Under the pieces are notes generated by a model. The model worked only from the letters and a program-made list of their open reading frames with translations, was not told the DNA's origin and ran no database searches. The translations under genes and the position numbers were made by a program. From assembly GCA_963812775.1 (NCBI GenBank), contig CAWEWH010000007.1, positions 806,001-870,000 on the forward strand: a stretch of 64,000 nucleotides of DNA, given 5' to 3'. Positions 46,019 to 54,694 of this stretch are shown piece by piece; positions within the stretch are counted from its first letter, which is position 1; each line of letters opens with the position of its first letter. The DNA is from CAWEWH01 sp963812775. GTDB lineage: Bacteria; Pseudomonadota; Alphaproteobacteria; Rhizobiales; Beijerinckiaceae.

Positions 46019-48082
46019 TTACTCCGCTGCTTCGCGCATCGGCCCAAGCCCAAGCGACGAGCATTGTGCCAAGGTGGCGGAGGCCCGCGCTACCGGGTTG
46101 GTGAGATAGAAGTCGCTGACCGGCGACACGAATGGCTCCTTGCCCGTGGTGCCGCCGAGCCCGGCGAGTTTGCGGATGTCGGCAGCATCGCCTGGCATGA
46201 TCCGGTCGAGGGCCGCAAAATGTGGGTGCGCCGCATACAGCCTGCCCCGCAGCTCAGCGAGGTTGTCGAAAGGCAGCCTTCGGCCGACCACATCAGAGAG
46301 GGCGCGCAGTATGGCCCAATCCTCCCGCGCATCGCCCGGCGGGAAAGCAGCGCGGTTTGCCATTTGCACGCGCCCTTCCGTGTTCACATAGGTGCCGTAC
46401 TTTTCAGTATACGCAGCGCCGGGCAGGATGACGTCGGCGCGGTTCGCGCCGCGATCGCCGTGCGTCCCCTGGTAGATCACGAAGGCACCAGGTCCCACAT
46501 CGATCTCGTCGGCGCCGAGATTGTAGAGGACATCGAGGGCGCCGGTGTTCGCCATCGATGCCGCATCGAGGCCCCCTTCCCCCGGTACGAAACCGAGATC
46601 GAGGGCGCCGACGCGCGATGCAGCCGTGTGCAACACCGAGAACCCGTTCCAACCGTCCTTTACCACGCCGATAGCGACCGCCACCTTTGCAGCCAGAGAG
46701 AGAACGGCGAGGCTGTCGGGTCGGCTGAGTGCGCCCTGCCCGAGGATGAACATGGGACGCTGTGCTTTGGCGGGCGCGTGCTGCGCGAGTGCCGCGAGCG
46801 CCTCCGGGCCGGCGCCGGCGTAGTGGTAGTCATAGGTAAGATCGGCCTTCTCACCGATGACGCCGAGCGGGAACTGTCCCATTCGCCAGCGCTTGCGGAT
46901 ACGTGCATTGAGCACGGGGGCTTCCTTACGCGGATTGGCGCCAATGATCATCAGCGCATCAGCATCCTCGATGCCGGCAATGGTGGCGTTGAAGAGGTAG
47001 CTGGCGCGACCGTGCTTTGAATGCAGCGCGCTGCTATCCTGCCGCGCATCGATACTCTTCGAACCGACGCTCTCCATCAGCAACTTCAGAGCGAACATCT
47101 CTTCAACGGCCGCAAGATCGCCCGCGATCGCGCCGACGCGTTCGGGTCTTGCGGCCTGGAGCTTGGTGGCGATCAGCCGGAATGCCTCCTGCCACGAGGC
47201 CGCCCGCAGCCGGCCGTTCTCACGGATATAGGGCCGGTCGAGACGTTGGGTCTTCAATCCATCCCAGACGAAGCGCGTCTTGTCGGAAATCCATTCCTCG
47301 TTCACGTCCTCGTTGGTGATCGGCAAGATGCGCATCACTTCGCGGCCGCGCGCGTCAACGCGGATGGCGGAGCCGAGCGCATCCATCACGTCGATTGACT
47401 GCGTCTTGGAGAGTTCCCACGGCCGCGCCGCGAACTCGTAGGGCTTCGAGGTGAGCGCGCCGACCGGGCAAAGATCGATGACATTCGCCTGCAGCTCGGA
47501 ATGCATGGCGGTTTCGAGGTAGGTGGTGATCTCCATGTCCTCGCCGCGCCCGATAGCGCCGAGGTCGCCGATGCCGGCCACTTCCGCCATGAACCGCACG
47601 CAGCGCGTACAATGAATACAGCGGTTCATCGAGGTCTTGACCAAGGGGCCGATATACTTGTCTTCGACGGCTCGCTTGTTCTCGTGATAGCGCGACGTGT
47701 CGACGCCGTAGGCCATGGCCTGGTCCTGCAGGTCGCATTCGCCGCCCTGGTCGCAGATCGGACAATCGAGCGGGTGGTTGATGAGCAGGAACTCCATCAC
47801 GCCTTCACGCGCCTTCTTGACCATTGGCGAGCGCGTCATAACGACGGGCGGCTCCCCGTTGGGGCCGGGGCGCAAGTCGCGCACCGCCATGGCGCACGAA
47901 GCGACGGGTTTCGGCGGTCCGCCTTTCACCTCGACGAGACACATGCGGCAATTGCCGGCGATCGACAGGCGTTCGTGGAAGCAGAAGCGCGGGATCTCCG
48001 CGCCGGCGATCTCGCAGGCCTGCAGAAGCGTGAACTCCGCCGGGACCTCGACCTCTTTGCCGTCGACCAGAAGCTTTGGCAT
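46019..48082 (-). CDS. nuoG: NADH-quinone oxidoreductase subunit G
   Basis: 687 aa peripheral-arm subunit. The N-terminal [2Fe-2S] ligands are Cys34, 45, 48 and 63 (CFHERLSIAGNCRMCLVEV and ASC). The His-coordinated cluster lies in HPLDCPICDQGGECDLQDQ, and CIHCTRCVRF starts the next. The molybdopterin-oxidoreductase-like body follows without the cofactor-binding role. The start at 48082 (MPKLLVDGKEVEVP) matches the family. The open frame to 48169 only crosses a palindromic repeat. Confidence 0.96.
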   Translation of the reverse strand: MPKLLVDGKEVEVPAEFTLLQACEIAGAEIPRFCFHERLSIAGNCRMCLVEVKGGPPKPVASCAMAVRDLRPGPNGEPPVVMTRSPMVKKAREGVMEFLLINHPLDCPICDQGGECDLQDQAMAYGVDTSRYHENKRAVEDKYIGPLVKTSMNRCIHCTRCVRFMAEVAGIGDLGAIGRGEDMEITTYLETAMHSELQANVIDLCPVGALTSKPYEFAARPWELSKTQSIDVMDALGSAIRVDARGREVMRILPITNEDVNEEWISDKTRFVWDGLKTQRLDRPYIRENGRLRAASWQEAFRLIATKLQAARPERVGAIAGDLAAVEEMFALKLLMESVGSKSIDARQDSSALHSKHGRASYLFNATIAGIEDADALMIIGANPRKEAPVLNARIRKRWRMGQFPLGVIGEKADLTYDYHYAGAGPEALAALAQHAPAKAQRPMFILGQGALSRPDSLAVLSLAAKVAVAIGVVKDGWNGFSVLHTAASRVGALDLGFVPGEGGLDAASMANTGALDVLYNLGADEIDVGPGAFVIYQGTHGDRGANRADVILPGAAYTEKYGTYVNTEGRVQMANRAAFPPGDAREDWAILRALSDVVGRRLPFDNLAELRGRLYAAHPHFAALDRIMPGDAADIRKLAGLGGTTGKEPFVSPVSDFYLTNPVARASATLAQCSSLGLGPMREAAE

Positions 48083-48097
48083 TCCTACTCCCGCGTC

Positions 48098-48120
48098 ATG
48101 CCCGGCCTTGGGCCGGGCAT
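48098..48120. repeat. REP-like GC palindrome upstream of nuoG
   Basis: ATGCCCGGCC (48098-48107), a TTG loop, and GGCCGGGCAT (48111-48120) form a perfect 10-bp stem. It sits between the DUF3291 gene and nuoG. This sequence type is a common intergenic repeat in Hyphomicrobiales. A partial relative (GGATGACAAGCCCGGCC) is seen at 50919-50935 between nuoE and nuoD. Confidence 0.7.
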
Positions 48121-48181
48121 CCACGTCTTCGTTGCTCAGGGCATGAACGGCCGAGACCGGCCCAGCCATGCCGCCGCTTTC

Positions 48182-48646
48182 TCACGCACATCTTGCGCTC
48201 CGCCACAACTTGACATGCGGCAACGCCTCCCAGCCGAAGGCGTCGTCGACGTCACCATGCGCCGCGAGAAGCTCGAGCTTTGCTTTCGCTTCGTCGAGCG
48301 TCGGACGGTGGCCTACAGGAACCCACCACATGACGAAGTGCGGCCCCTTCATCGGCACGAACCACTCCGGCCGGCGACCGTAGAATTGCTTGTGCACCGT
48401 CTGCCAGACGAAGCGTTCGAGGGCTTCCGCTGTCTCCCAGACCGTGAGGTTGACGATGACCAGGGGATCGTCGAAGGCGCGCACCGCCGTGGCATTGCCG
48501 CTGTCGTCCTTGAGTCGCCAGACGAAACCCGGCGACCGCTCGGCGATGCCGTTGATGCGTTCGAGATTGTTCATGAAGTCGGCGTTGCGCGGATCTTCCG
48601 CGGGATGGCGGAAGCGCGCGATGTTGAGTTCGGCAAGATGTTTCAT
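48182..48646 (-). CDS. DUF3291 family protein inserted between nuoF and nuoG
   Basis: 154 aa. MKHLAELNIARFRHPAEDPR, FMNNLERINGIAERSPGFVWRL, VNLTVWETAEALERFVWQT and the WFVPMKGPHFVMWWVPVGHRP stretch fit DUF3291, a ferredoxin-like alpha-beta-barrel relative of monooxygenase-like ABM proteins. Function unknown. The start at 48646 is four bases after the nuoF stop. It is cytoplasmic, and its location makes it part of the nuo transcript. Confidence 0.8.
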   Translation of the reverse strand: MKHLAELNIARFRHPAEDPRNADFMNNLERINGIAERSPGFVWRLKDDSGNATAVRAFDDPLVIVNLTVWETAEALERFVWQTVHKQFYGRRPEWFVPMKGPHFVMWWVPVGHRPTLDEAKAKLELLAAHGDVDDAFGWEALPHVKLWRSARCA

Positions 48647-48650
48647 TGTC

Positions 48651-49952
48651 TCACTCCGCCGCCTGCAGCACCGGCGTGGAATGCGGGTTGGCCGCATAGT
48701 CGTCGATGCGCTTCTCGATCTCGTGCCGGAAATGGCGGATAAGTCCCTGGATCGGCCAAGCCGCCGCATCACCGAGCGCGCAGATGGTATGGCCCTCTAC
48801 TTGGTAGGTGACTTCCAAAAGCATATCGATCTCGCGCTTCTGCGCGCGGCCCTCTGCCATGCGCGATACAACGCGCCACATCCAGCCGGCGCCCTCTCTG
48901 CAGGGTGTGCACTGGCCGCAGCTCTCGTGCTTGTAGAAATAGGCGAGGCGCGCGATGGCCCGGATGATGTCGGTGGACTTGTCCATGACGATCACCGCCG
49001 CCGTGCCGAGGCCCGATTTCAGGTTGCGCAACGTGTCGAAGTCCATCGACGCGTCGGCAATCTGCTCGGCTGGCACGCACGGCACTGACGAACCGCCCGG
49101 GATGCAGGCAAGGAGGTTGTCAAATCCGCCCCGCACCCCACCGCAATGCCGCTCGATCAATTCGCGGAAGGAGATGCCCATCTCCTCCTCGACGTTGCAC
49201 GGCTCGTTGACGTGGCCGGAGACGCAGAACAGCTTCGTGCCGGTATTGTTGGGCTTGCCTATTCCGGCAAACCAGGCGCCACCCCGCCGCAGGATGGTGC
49301 CGGCGACGGCGATCAACTCGACATTGTTGACGGTCGTCGGGCAGCCATAGAGCCCCATATTGGCCGGAAACGGTGGCTTCAGCCGCGGCATGCCCTTTTT
49401 GCCCTCGAGGCTCTCGAGCAGGGCTGTCTCCTCGCCGCAAATGTAGGCGCCGGCCCCGTGATGGACGTAAAGCTCGAAGGGGAAGTCGTGGATGTTCTTC
49501 TTGCCGATCAGTTTTGCTTCGTAAGCTTCGTCGACGGCGCGCTGCAAAGCGATTCGCTCGGCGATGTACTCGCCGCGGATATAGATGTAGCAGGCGTGCG
49601 CCCCCATGGCGAAGGAAGCGAGCAGACATCCCTCGACGAGAAGGTGTGGATCATTGCGCATGATCTCACGATCTTTGCAGGTGCCTGGCTCCAACTCGTC
49701 GGCGTTGACTACGAGATAGTGCGGGCGCCCATCCGACTGCTTGGGCATGAACGACCACTTGAGGCCTGTCGGAAAGCCCGCACCGCCCCTTCCGCGCAAG
49801 CCAGATTTCTTCATCTCGTCGACGATCCAGTCGCGGCCTTTCTCGAGGAGAAGTTTGGTGCCATCCCACGTGCCGCGCTTCTTGGCGGCCGCGAGGTCCG
49901 GCGAATGGAAGCCGTAGAGATTGGTGAAGATGCGATCGCGATCGGCGAGCAT
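48651..49952 (-). CDS. nuoF: NADH-quinone oxidoreductase subunit F
   Basis: 433 aa, binding FMN, NADH and one [4Fe-4S] cluster. The nucleotide/FMN loop is GRGGAGFPTGLKW at residues 54-66. GAGAYICGEETALLESLEG is the NADH-site region. ESCGQCTPCREG near residue 352 supplies three cluster cysteines. It starts three bases after nuoE. Confidence 0.96.
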   Translation of the reverse strand: MLADRDRIFTNLYGFHSPDLAAAKKRGTWDGTKLLLEKGRDWIVDEMKKSGLRGRGGAGFPTGLKWSFMPKQSDGRPHYLVVNADELEPGTCKDREIMRNDPHLLVEGCLLASFAMGAHACYIYIRGEYIAERIALQRAVDEAYEAKLIGKKNIHDFPFELYVHHGAGAYICGEETALLESLEGKKGMPRLKPPFPANMGLYGCPTTVNNVELIAVAGTILRRGGAWFAGIGKPNNTGTKLFCVSGHVNEPCNVEEEMGISFRELIERHCGGVRGGFDNLLACIPGGSSVPCVPAEQIADASMDFDTLRNLKSGLGTAAVIVMDKSTDIIRAIARLAYFYKHESCGQCTPCREGAGWMWRVVSRMAEGRAQKREIDMLLEVTYQVEGHTICALGDAAAWPIQGLIRHFRHEIEKRIDDYAANPHSTPVLQAAE

Positions 49953-49955
49953 GGC

Positions 49956-50852
49956 CTATCCTTTTGGCTTCTTGTCGCCGGGCACGCCTTTGCGTCGACC
50001 CTCCGCCTCGGGCGAGGTCTTCGGGTCAGCCGCCGACGGTGCTGTGGTCGCGGTGGGCTCCTTGCCAGCAGCAGCGCGATGCGCCGGCGTGTCGGCGACC
50101 TGTTGTTCGCTGCGGGTCGCGGCGGGCTTCGCTGGCTCCGGCTTGGCGGCGGCTTGCGCCGCAGCTGCCGCATCGGCCGGCGCACGCAGCTTCACGTCCT
50201 CCTCCTCAAAGCGCTTGCGCCATACGCCGATCATCGAGCCGTCATAGAGGGACGGATCGACCAGCGTTTTCACGTCGCCCGCGGGCTCAGAGGCGTGGCG
50301 GCCCGTCTGCGAGCCCAGTTTTACGGCCCGCCCCCCCTTCAGATCGTCGAGGATCTTGATGAGGCCATTGGCTGTCAGGTCCTCAAAGTAGTCGGCGTTG
50401 ATCTGCACCATCGGCGCATTGCAGCAGGCGCCGAGGCACTCAACTTCCATCCATGAGAAAAGGCCATCGGCTGTGACATGCCGCTCGTCGCCGATCCGTT
50501 CCTTCAGAACGTTCTTGAGGGCATCGGAACCGCAAAGCTGGCAGGGCGTCGTGCCGCAAAGCTGTATGAGATATTTTCCGACCGGCTCCAGTTGGAACAT
50601 CGTGTAGAAGGTCGCGATTTCGAGCACGCGGATGTAAGGCAGGTGCAGAACCTCGGCCACATGCTCGATCGCCTTTTGCGGCACCCAGCCGCCAACCTGT
50701 TCCTGGGCTCGCCACAAGAGCGGGATGACAGCAGACGCCTGACGGCCTTCCGGGTATTTGGCGATCTCGTGGCCGGCCCACTCGGCATTGTCGGCCGAGA
50801 ACGAGAAGGCCCTCGGCTGAATTTCCGGCGGCGCTAGACGGCGGACAGACAT
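49956..50852 (-). CDS. nuoE: NADH-quinone oxidoreductase subunit E with long C-terminal tail
   Basis: 298 aa, longer than the roughly 160-200 aa of simple NuoE. The thioredoxin-like core binds [2Fe-2S] cluster N1a through Cys99, 104, 139 and 143 (CGTTPC and CLGAC). Residues about 222-298 are a low-complexity Ala/Pro/Lys/Thr tail ending KGVPGDKKPKG, an extension known in various forms in Hyphomicrobiales. The start at 50852 (MSVRRLAPPEIQP) matches the family. The frame is open to 51164 without homology. Confidence 0.95.
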   Translation of the reverse strand: MSVRRLAPPEIQPRAFSFSADNAEWAGHEIAKYPEGRQASAVIPLLWRAQEQVGGWVPQKAIEHVAEVLHLPYIRVLEIATFYTMFQLEPVGKYLIQLCGTTPCQLCGSDALKNVLKERIGDERHVTADGLFSWMEVECLGACCNAPMVQINADYFEDLTANGLIKILDDLKGGRAVKLGSQTGRHASEPAGDVKTLVDPSLYDGSMIGVWRKRFEEEDVKLRAPADAAAAAQAAAKPEPAKPAATRSEQQVADTPAHRAAAGKEPTATTAPSAADPKTSPEAEGRRKGVPGDKKPKG

Positions 50853-50961
50853 CAGCGGCGCTCCTTCGTCACGCCCAATCTTGCGCCGGCCATCGACGCG
50901 TTGGCGCTCAACAGGCATGGATGACAAGCCCGGCCACTGCAGCGTTGGAAATGCGAGCCGA

Positions 50962-52152
50962 TCACCGGTCCACCTCCCCGAACACGATGTCCAGAGAGCC
51001 GAGAATGGCCGACACGTCCGCCAGCATATGGCCACGGCACATGTGATCCATGGCCTGGAGATGGGCAAAGCCTGGCGCGCGGATCTTGCAGCGATATGGC
51101 TTGTTTGTGCCATCGGCCACGAGATAGACGCCGAATTCGCCCTTAGGAGCCTCGACGGCGGCATACACCTCGCCAGCGGGCACGTGAAAGCCTTCCGTAT
51201 AGAGCTTGAAGTGGTGGATAAGCAACTCCATCGAGCGCTTCATGTCGCTGCGCTTCGGCGGCACGATCTTGTTGTCGGGTGTCGAGACCGGGCCCTGGCC
51301 CTCGGGCGAACGCAGCTTCTCGAGACACTGCTTCATGATGCGGATCGACTGGCGCATTTCTTCCATGCGCACGCAGTAGCGATCGTAGCAATCGCCGTGG
51401 CGGCCCACCGGAATATCGAAGTCGAATTCCTCGTAGCATTCGTAGGGTTGAGCCTTGCGCAAATCCCACGGCGCGCCGGAGGCCCTCACCATCACGCCGG
51501 AGAATCCCCAGGCCCAACATTCCTCGAGCGACATGACGGAGATGTCGACGGTGCGTTGCTTGAAGATGCGGTTGCCGGTCACCAGCGTGTCGAGGTCATC
51601 GCACACCTTCAGGAACGGATCACAGAAGCTCCAGATGTCATCGATGAGATCGGGCGGCAAATCCTGGTGCACGCCGCCCGGCCGGAAGTAGTTGGCATGC
51701 ATGCGCGCGCCCGAGGCGCGCTCGTAGAAGATCATCAGCTTCTCGCGCTCCTCGAAGCCCCACAGTGGCGGGGTGAGCGCGCCAACGTCCATGGCGAAGG
51801 TCGTTACGTTGAGGAGATGCGAGAGCAACCGGCCGATCTCGCAATAGAGCACGCGGATCAGCTGCCCTCGTCTCGGCACGTCGATCTGCAGCAGCTTCTC
51901 GACGGCCAGCGAGAAGGCGTGCTCCTGGTTCATCGGCGCGACATAGTCGAGCCGGTCGAAGTATGGCACCGCCTGAGGATAGGTCTTGTATTCGATGAGC
52001 TTCTCGGTGCCGCGATGGAGCAGGCCGATATGCGGATCGACGCGTTCGACCACCTCGCCGTCGAGCTCGAGCACGAGGCGCAGCACGCCGTGCGCGGCCG
52101 GGTGCTGCGGCCCGAAATTCAGTGTGAAGTTGCGCGTCTCGTGCTCGGCCAT
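50962..52152 (-). CDS. nuoD: NADH-quinone oxidoreductase subunit D
   Basis: 396 aa, the 49-kDa subunit that lines the quinone site. NFGPQHPAAHGVLRLVLELDGE, IGLLHRGTEKLIEYKTYPQAVPYFDRLDY and the C-terminal DIVFGEVDR are diagnostic. The start at 52152 overlaps the nuoC stop. A 109-bp gap before nuoE holds a partial REP-like sequence. Confidence 0.97.
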   Translation of the reverse strand: MAEHETRNFTLNFGPQHPAAHGVLRLVLELDGEVVERVDPHIGLLHRGTEKLIEYKTYPQAVPYFDRLDYVAPMNQEHAFSLAVEKLLQIDVPRRGQLIRVLYCEIGRLLSHLLNVTTFAMDVGALTPPLWGFEEREKLMIFYERASGARMHANYFRPGGVHQDLPPDLIDDIWSFCDPFLKVCDDLDTLVTGNRIFKQRTVDISVMSLEECWAWGFSGVMVRASGAPWDLRKAQPYECYEEFDFDIPVGRHGDCYDRYCVRMEEMRQSIRIMKQCLEKLRSPEGQGPVSTPDNKIVPPKRSDMKRSMELLIHHFKLYTEGFHVPAGEVYAAVEAPKGEFGVYLVADGTNKPYRCKIRAPGFAHLQAMDHMCRGHMLADVSAILGSLDIVFGEVDR

Positions 52153-52790
52153 CACTGCTTCCCCGACCAATTCGTCTTGGGCACGGTCGAGCCGGGCGTT
52201 GCCTTCTCGTCGCCGGGCAGCACGTAGTCGGCGCCTTCCCATGGCGACAGGAAATCGAAGTTGCGGAATTCCTGGCGCAGCACCACGGGCTCGTAGACGA
52301 CGCGCTTCTGCTCGTTGTCGTAGCGCAGCTCCACGAAGCCGGTGAGCGGGAAATCCTTGCGCAGCGGATGGCCTTCAAAGCCATAGTCCGTGAGGATGCG
52401 GCGCAAATCGGGATGGCCGGAAAACACAACGCCATAGAGGTCGTAGGTCTCGCGCTCGAACCAATTGGCGGCAGGGAAAACGGCGACCGCCGACGGCACC
52501 GGCGTTGCCGCGTCTGCCTCGACCTTGACGCGGATGCGCCGGTTATGCCTCGGCGACAGGAGGTGGTAGACGACGTCGAAGCGCTTCGCGCGCGCGGGAT
52601 GATCGACCCCGCAAATGTCGATGAGACTGATGAACAGGCAAGCCGCGTCATCGCGCAGATGCGTCAGCACCGGAAGGATGGTATCGGGCGATGTCTCGAC
52701 AGTCAGCTCGCCGAGCACGACGCGCGGGTTCTTGACCGCGGCCAACGCGGTGGCAAGTCCCTCACCGAAGGCAGCGAGATCTTCAGGCAT
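52152..52790 (-). CDS. nuoC: NADH-quinone oxidoreductase subunit C
   Basis: 212 aa, the 30-kDa subunit. LIDICGVDHPARAKRFDVVYHLLS and the signature ANWFERETYDLYGVVFSGHPDLRRILTDYGFEGHPLRKDFPLTG are intact. NuoC and NuoD are separate genes here, unlike the E. coli fusion. It follows nuoB with no gap. Confidence 0.96.
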   Translation of the reverse strand: MPEDLAAFGEGLATALAAVKNPRVVLGELTVETSPDTILPVLTHLRDDAACLFISLIDICGVDHPARAKRFDVVYHLLSPRHNRRIRVKVEADAATPVPSAVAVFPAANWFERETYDLYGVVFSGHPDLRRILTDYGFEGHPLRKDFPLTGFVELRYDNEQKRVVYEPVVLRQEFRNFDFLSPWEGADYVLPGDEKATPGSTVPKTNWSGKQ

Positions 52791-53360
52791 TCAGCGCTCG
52801 ATCGTTCCGGTGCGGCGAATCTTCTTTTGCAACAGCAGCACGCCGTAGAGCAGCGCTTCCGCGGTTGGCGGGCAGCCGGGTACGTAGATGTCGACGGGCA
52901 CGATCCGGTCACAGCCGCGCACCACGGAGTAGGAATAGTGGTAGTAGCCGCCGCCATTGGCGCATGAGCCCATGGAAATGACGTAGCGCGGCTCCGGCAT
53001 CTGGTCGTAGACCTTGCGCAGCGCGGGCGCCATCTTGTTGCATAGCGTGCCGGCAACGATCATCACGTCCGACTGTCGCGGCGAGGCCCGCGGCGCGAAG
53101 CCGAACCGCTCCGCGTCATAGCGCGGCATGGACATCTGCATCATCTCGACCGCGCAGCAAGCGAGCCCGAAGGTCATCCACATGAGGGAGCCGGTGCGAG
53201 CCCACTGGATGAGGTCCTCGCTCGATGTGACGAGGAAGCCCTTGTCGGCAAGTTCGCTGTTCAGGCCCTGATGGAACGGATCGTCAGCGACGAGCGGCCG
53301 GCCTGTATTCGGATCGACGAGGCCTCTGGTCCGAGGAACCGTATCGGTGATCAATCCCAT
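52791..53360 (-). CDS. nuoB: NADH-quinone oxidoreductase subunit B
   Basis: 189 aa, carrying the N2 [4Fe-4S] cluster that passes electrons to quinone. Ligands are Cys68, Cys69, Cys133 and Cys163 (GLACCAVEMM, GSCANGGGYY, VPGCPP). The start at 53360 (MGLITDTVPRTRG) lies ten bases inside nuoA, suggesting coupling. Confidence 0.96.
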   Translation of the reverse strand: MGLITDTVPRTRGLVDPNTGRPLVADDPFHQGLNSELADKGFLVTSSEDLIQWARTGSLMWMTFGLACCAVEMMQMSMPRYDAERFGFAPRASPRQSDVMIVAGTLCNKMAPALRKVYDQMPEPRYVISMGSCANGGGYYHYSYSVVRGCDRIVPVDIYVPGCPPTAEALLYGVLLLQKKIRRTGTIER

Positions 53361-53716
53361 TCCAGCGCTCCCTTGCGCCATTCGTAGATGAAGCCGACGG
53401 TCAGCACAGCGAGAAACGTCATCATCGACCAAAAGCCGAACCAACCTACGTCCTTGAAGGCGACGGCCCATGGAAACAGGAATGCGACCTCGAGGTCGAA
53501 GATAATGAACAGGATGGCGACGAGGTAGAAGCGCACATCGAACTTCATCCGCGCATCGTCGAAGGCATTGAACCCGCACTCGTATGCCGAGAGCTTTTCG
53601 GGATCAGGATTCGAAGGGGCGAGGACGAAAGGCGCCACCAGCAACGCCAACCCAATCGCGAGGGAGACGCCGATGAAGATAACGAGCGGCAGGTAACCGG
53701 CCAGAAGCTCTTGCAT
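53351..53716 (-). CDS. nuoA: NADH-quinone oxidoreductase subunit A
   Basis: 121 aa membrane subunit with three helices. PFVLAPSNPDPEKLSAYECGFNAFDDARMKFDVRFYLVAILFIIFDLEVAFLFPWA is the classic core. It is the first gene of the operon, so the promoter lies upstream of 53716. The frame is open to 53890, but only the start at 53716 fits. Confidence 0.95.
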   Translation of the reverse strand: MQELLAGYLPLVIFIGVSLAIGLALLVAPFVLAPSNPDPEKLSAYECGFNAFDDARMKFDVRFYLVAILFIIFDLEVAFLFPWAVAFKDVGWFGFWSMMTFLAVLTVGFIYEWRKGALEWD

Positions 53717-54055
53717 CGAACACCTCGTGAAGGCGCCTGAGGGTTCATCGAACCAACGGCGCAACGCGATCACGCGGCGAATCTCGCATGCTCTCGGCTT
53801 GCCGGCGCAACTTACTGAAAAATCCGGCAAAACAGCACATTGGAAGTGTTCGCACGTGCGACCGAGGCTTAACGCACCGCACCATACCAAGCAAGTCGTG
53901 CCTCGACGCGATATTGACCCGGTTCAAGCGGGAAGCAGCGTGGCGCAAGGCCGCAAGCTGCAGCGTTTCGGGGCGGCCTGCCCGAGGAACATGGCATGAG
54001 GCCACAACGTTGCCTTCGCTGGGGTATCCGAGGGGATGAACCAGGAGAGACGCAG
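53717..54055. other. Divergent control region between nuoA and the DUF1236 gene
   Basis: 339 bp with no gene that I can support. It should contain the nuo promoter (-) and the promoter of the secreted DUF1236 protein (+). An inverted repeat TTGCCGG (53799-53805) and CCGGCAA (53824-53830), 18 bp apart, and a smaller GTTC-atc-GAAC at 53748-53758 are visible. No LexA box is present. Confidence 0.5.
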
Positions 54056-54694
54056 ATGAAGAAGATATTGTTGAGCTCGGTCGCTGTTGCTGCCCTCGCG
54101 CTCGGAACCGCCTTTGCGGTCGCCCAGCAGGGGTCGGGCACCGGCGGTGCAGGCGCAGCTGGTGGCGCCGGAGCGGCTGGCGGCGGTGCCGTGAGCCCGG
54201 GTGGTGGAACCGGCGCGGGATCCGCTGAGCGGAGGCAGAACCAGGGTAGCGAATCCGGCCAACCGGCTGGCCGCGCTCAGCAAAGCCCCGGGCAGGACAA
54301 GCCGGCCGCGGGCCGCGCTGAAGGTGCCGGGCAAGACAAGGCCGGGGGTCGCGCAGAAGGCCAGCAGCCTGCCGGCCAGAAGCAGACGGGTCAAAGCGAG
54401 AAGGGAGCCTCGGGCCAGGCCACCGGCGCGATCGGCGGGGCCGGCGTCACAGCCGAGCAGCGTACGCAGCTCAAGCAGAGCTTCAGCAGCGTCAATATCC
54501 GCCGGACCACGAACGTGAACTTCTCGATTTCAGTCGGGGCAGCTGTCCCGCGCACCGTCACGTTCTACGATCTGCCGCCGGAAATCATCCGGATCGTGCC
54601 GGCCTACCGCCGCTACAAGTATGTGGCGGTCGGCGAGGAAATCATCATCATCGATCCCGAGAGTTACGTGATCGTCGAGGTGATCCGGATCTAA
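54056..54694 (+). CDS. DUF1236 domain-containing secreted protein
   Basis: 212 aa. A signal peptide (MKKILLSSVAVAALALGTAFA) is followed by about 100 residues of Gly/Ala/Gln-rich disordered sequence with repeated GQDK, GRAEG and QPAG elements. The C-terminal DUF1236 domain comes next (NVNFSISVGAAVPRTVTFYDLPPEII, IVPAYRRYKYVAVGEEIIIIDPESYVIVEVI). It is likely periplasmic. Families like this are numerous in Hyphomicrobiales with unknown roles. GGAGAGACGCAG precedes the ATG. A strong terminator follows. Confidence 0.83.
   Translation: MKKILLSSVAVAALALGTAFAVAQQGSGTGGAGAAGGAGAAGGGAVSPGGGTGAGSAERRQNQGSESGQPAGRAQQSPGQDKPAAGRAEGAGQDKAGGRAEGQQPAGQKQTGQSEKGASGQATGAIGGAGVTAEQRTQLKQSFSSVNIRRTTNVNFSISVGAAVPRTVTFYDLPPEIIRIVPAYRRYKYVAVGEEIIIIDPESYVIVEVIRI

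Noticed and set aside
47501..48742. 413-codon plus-strand open frame opposite nuoG and the DUF3291 gene
   Set aside because: The minus strand encodes clear NuoG motifs. The plus-strand product has the composition of a high-GC shadow frame.
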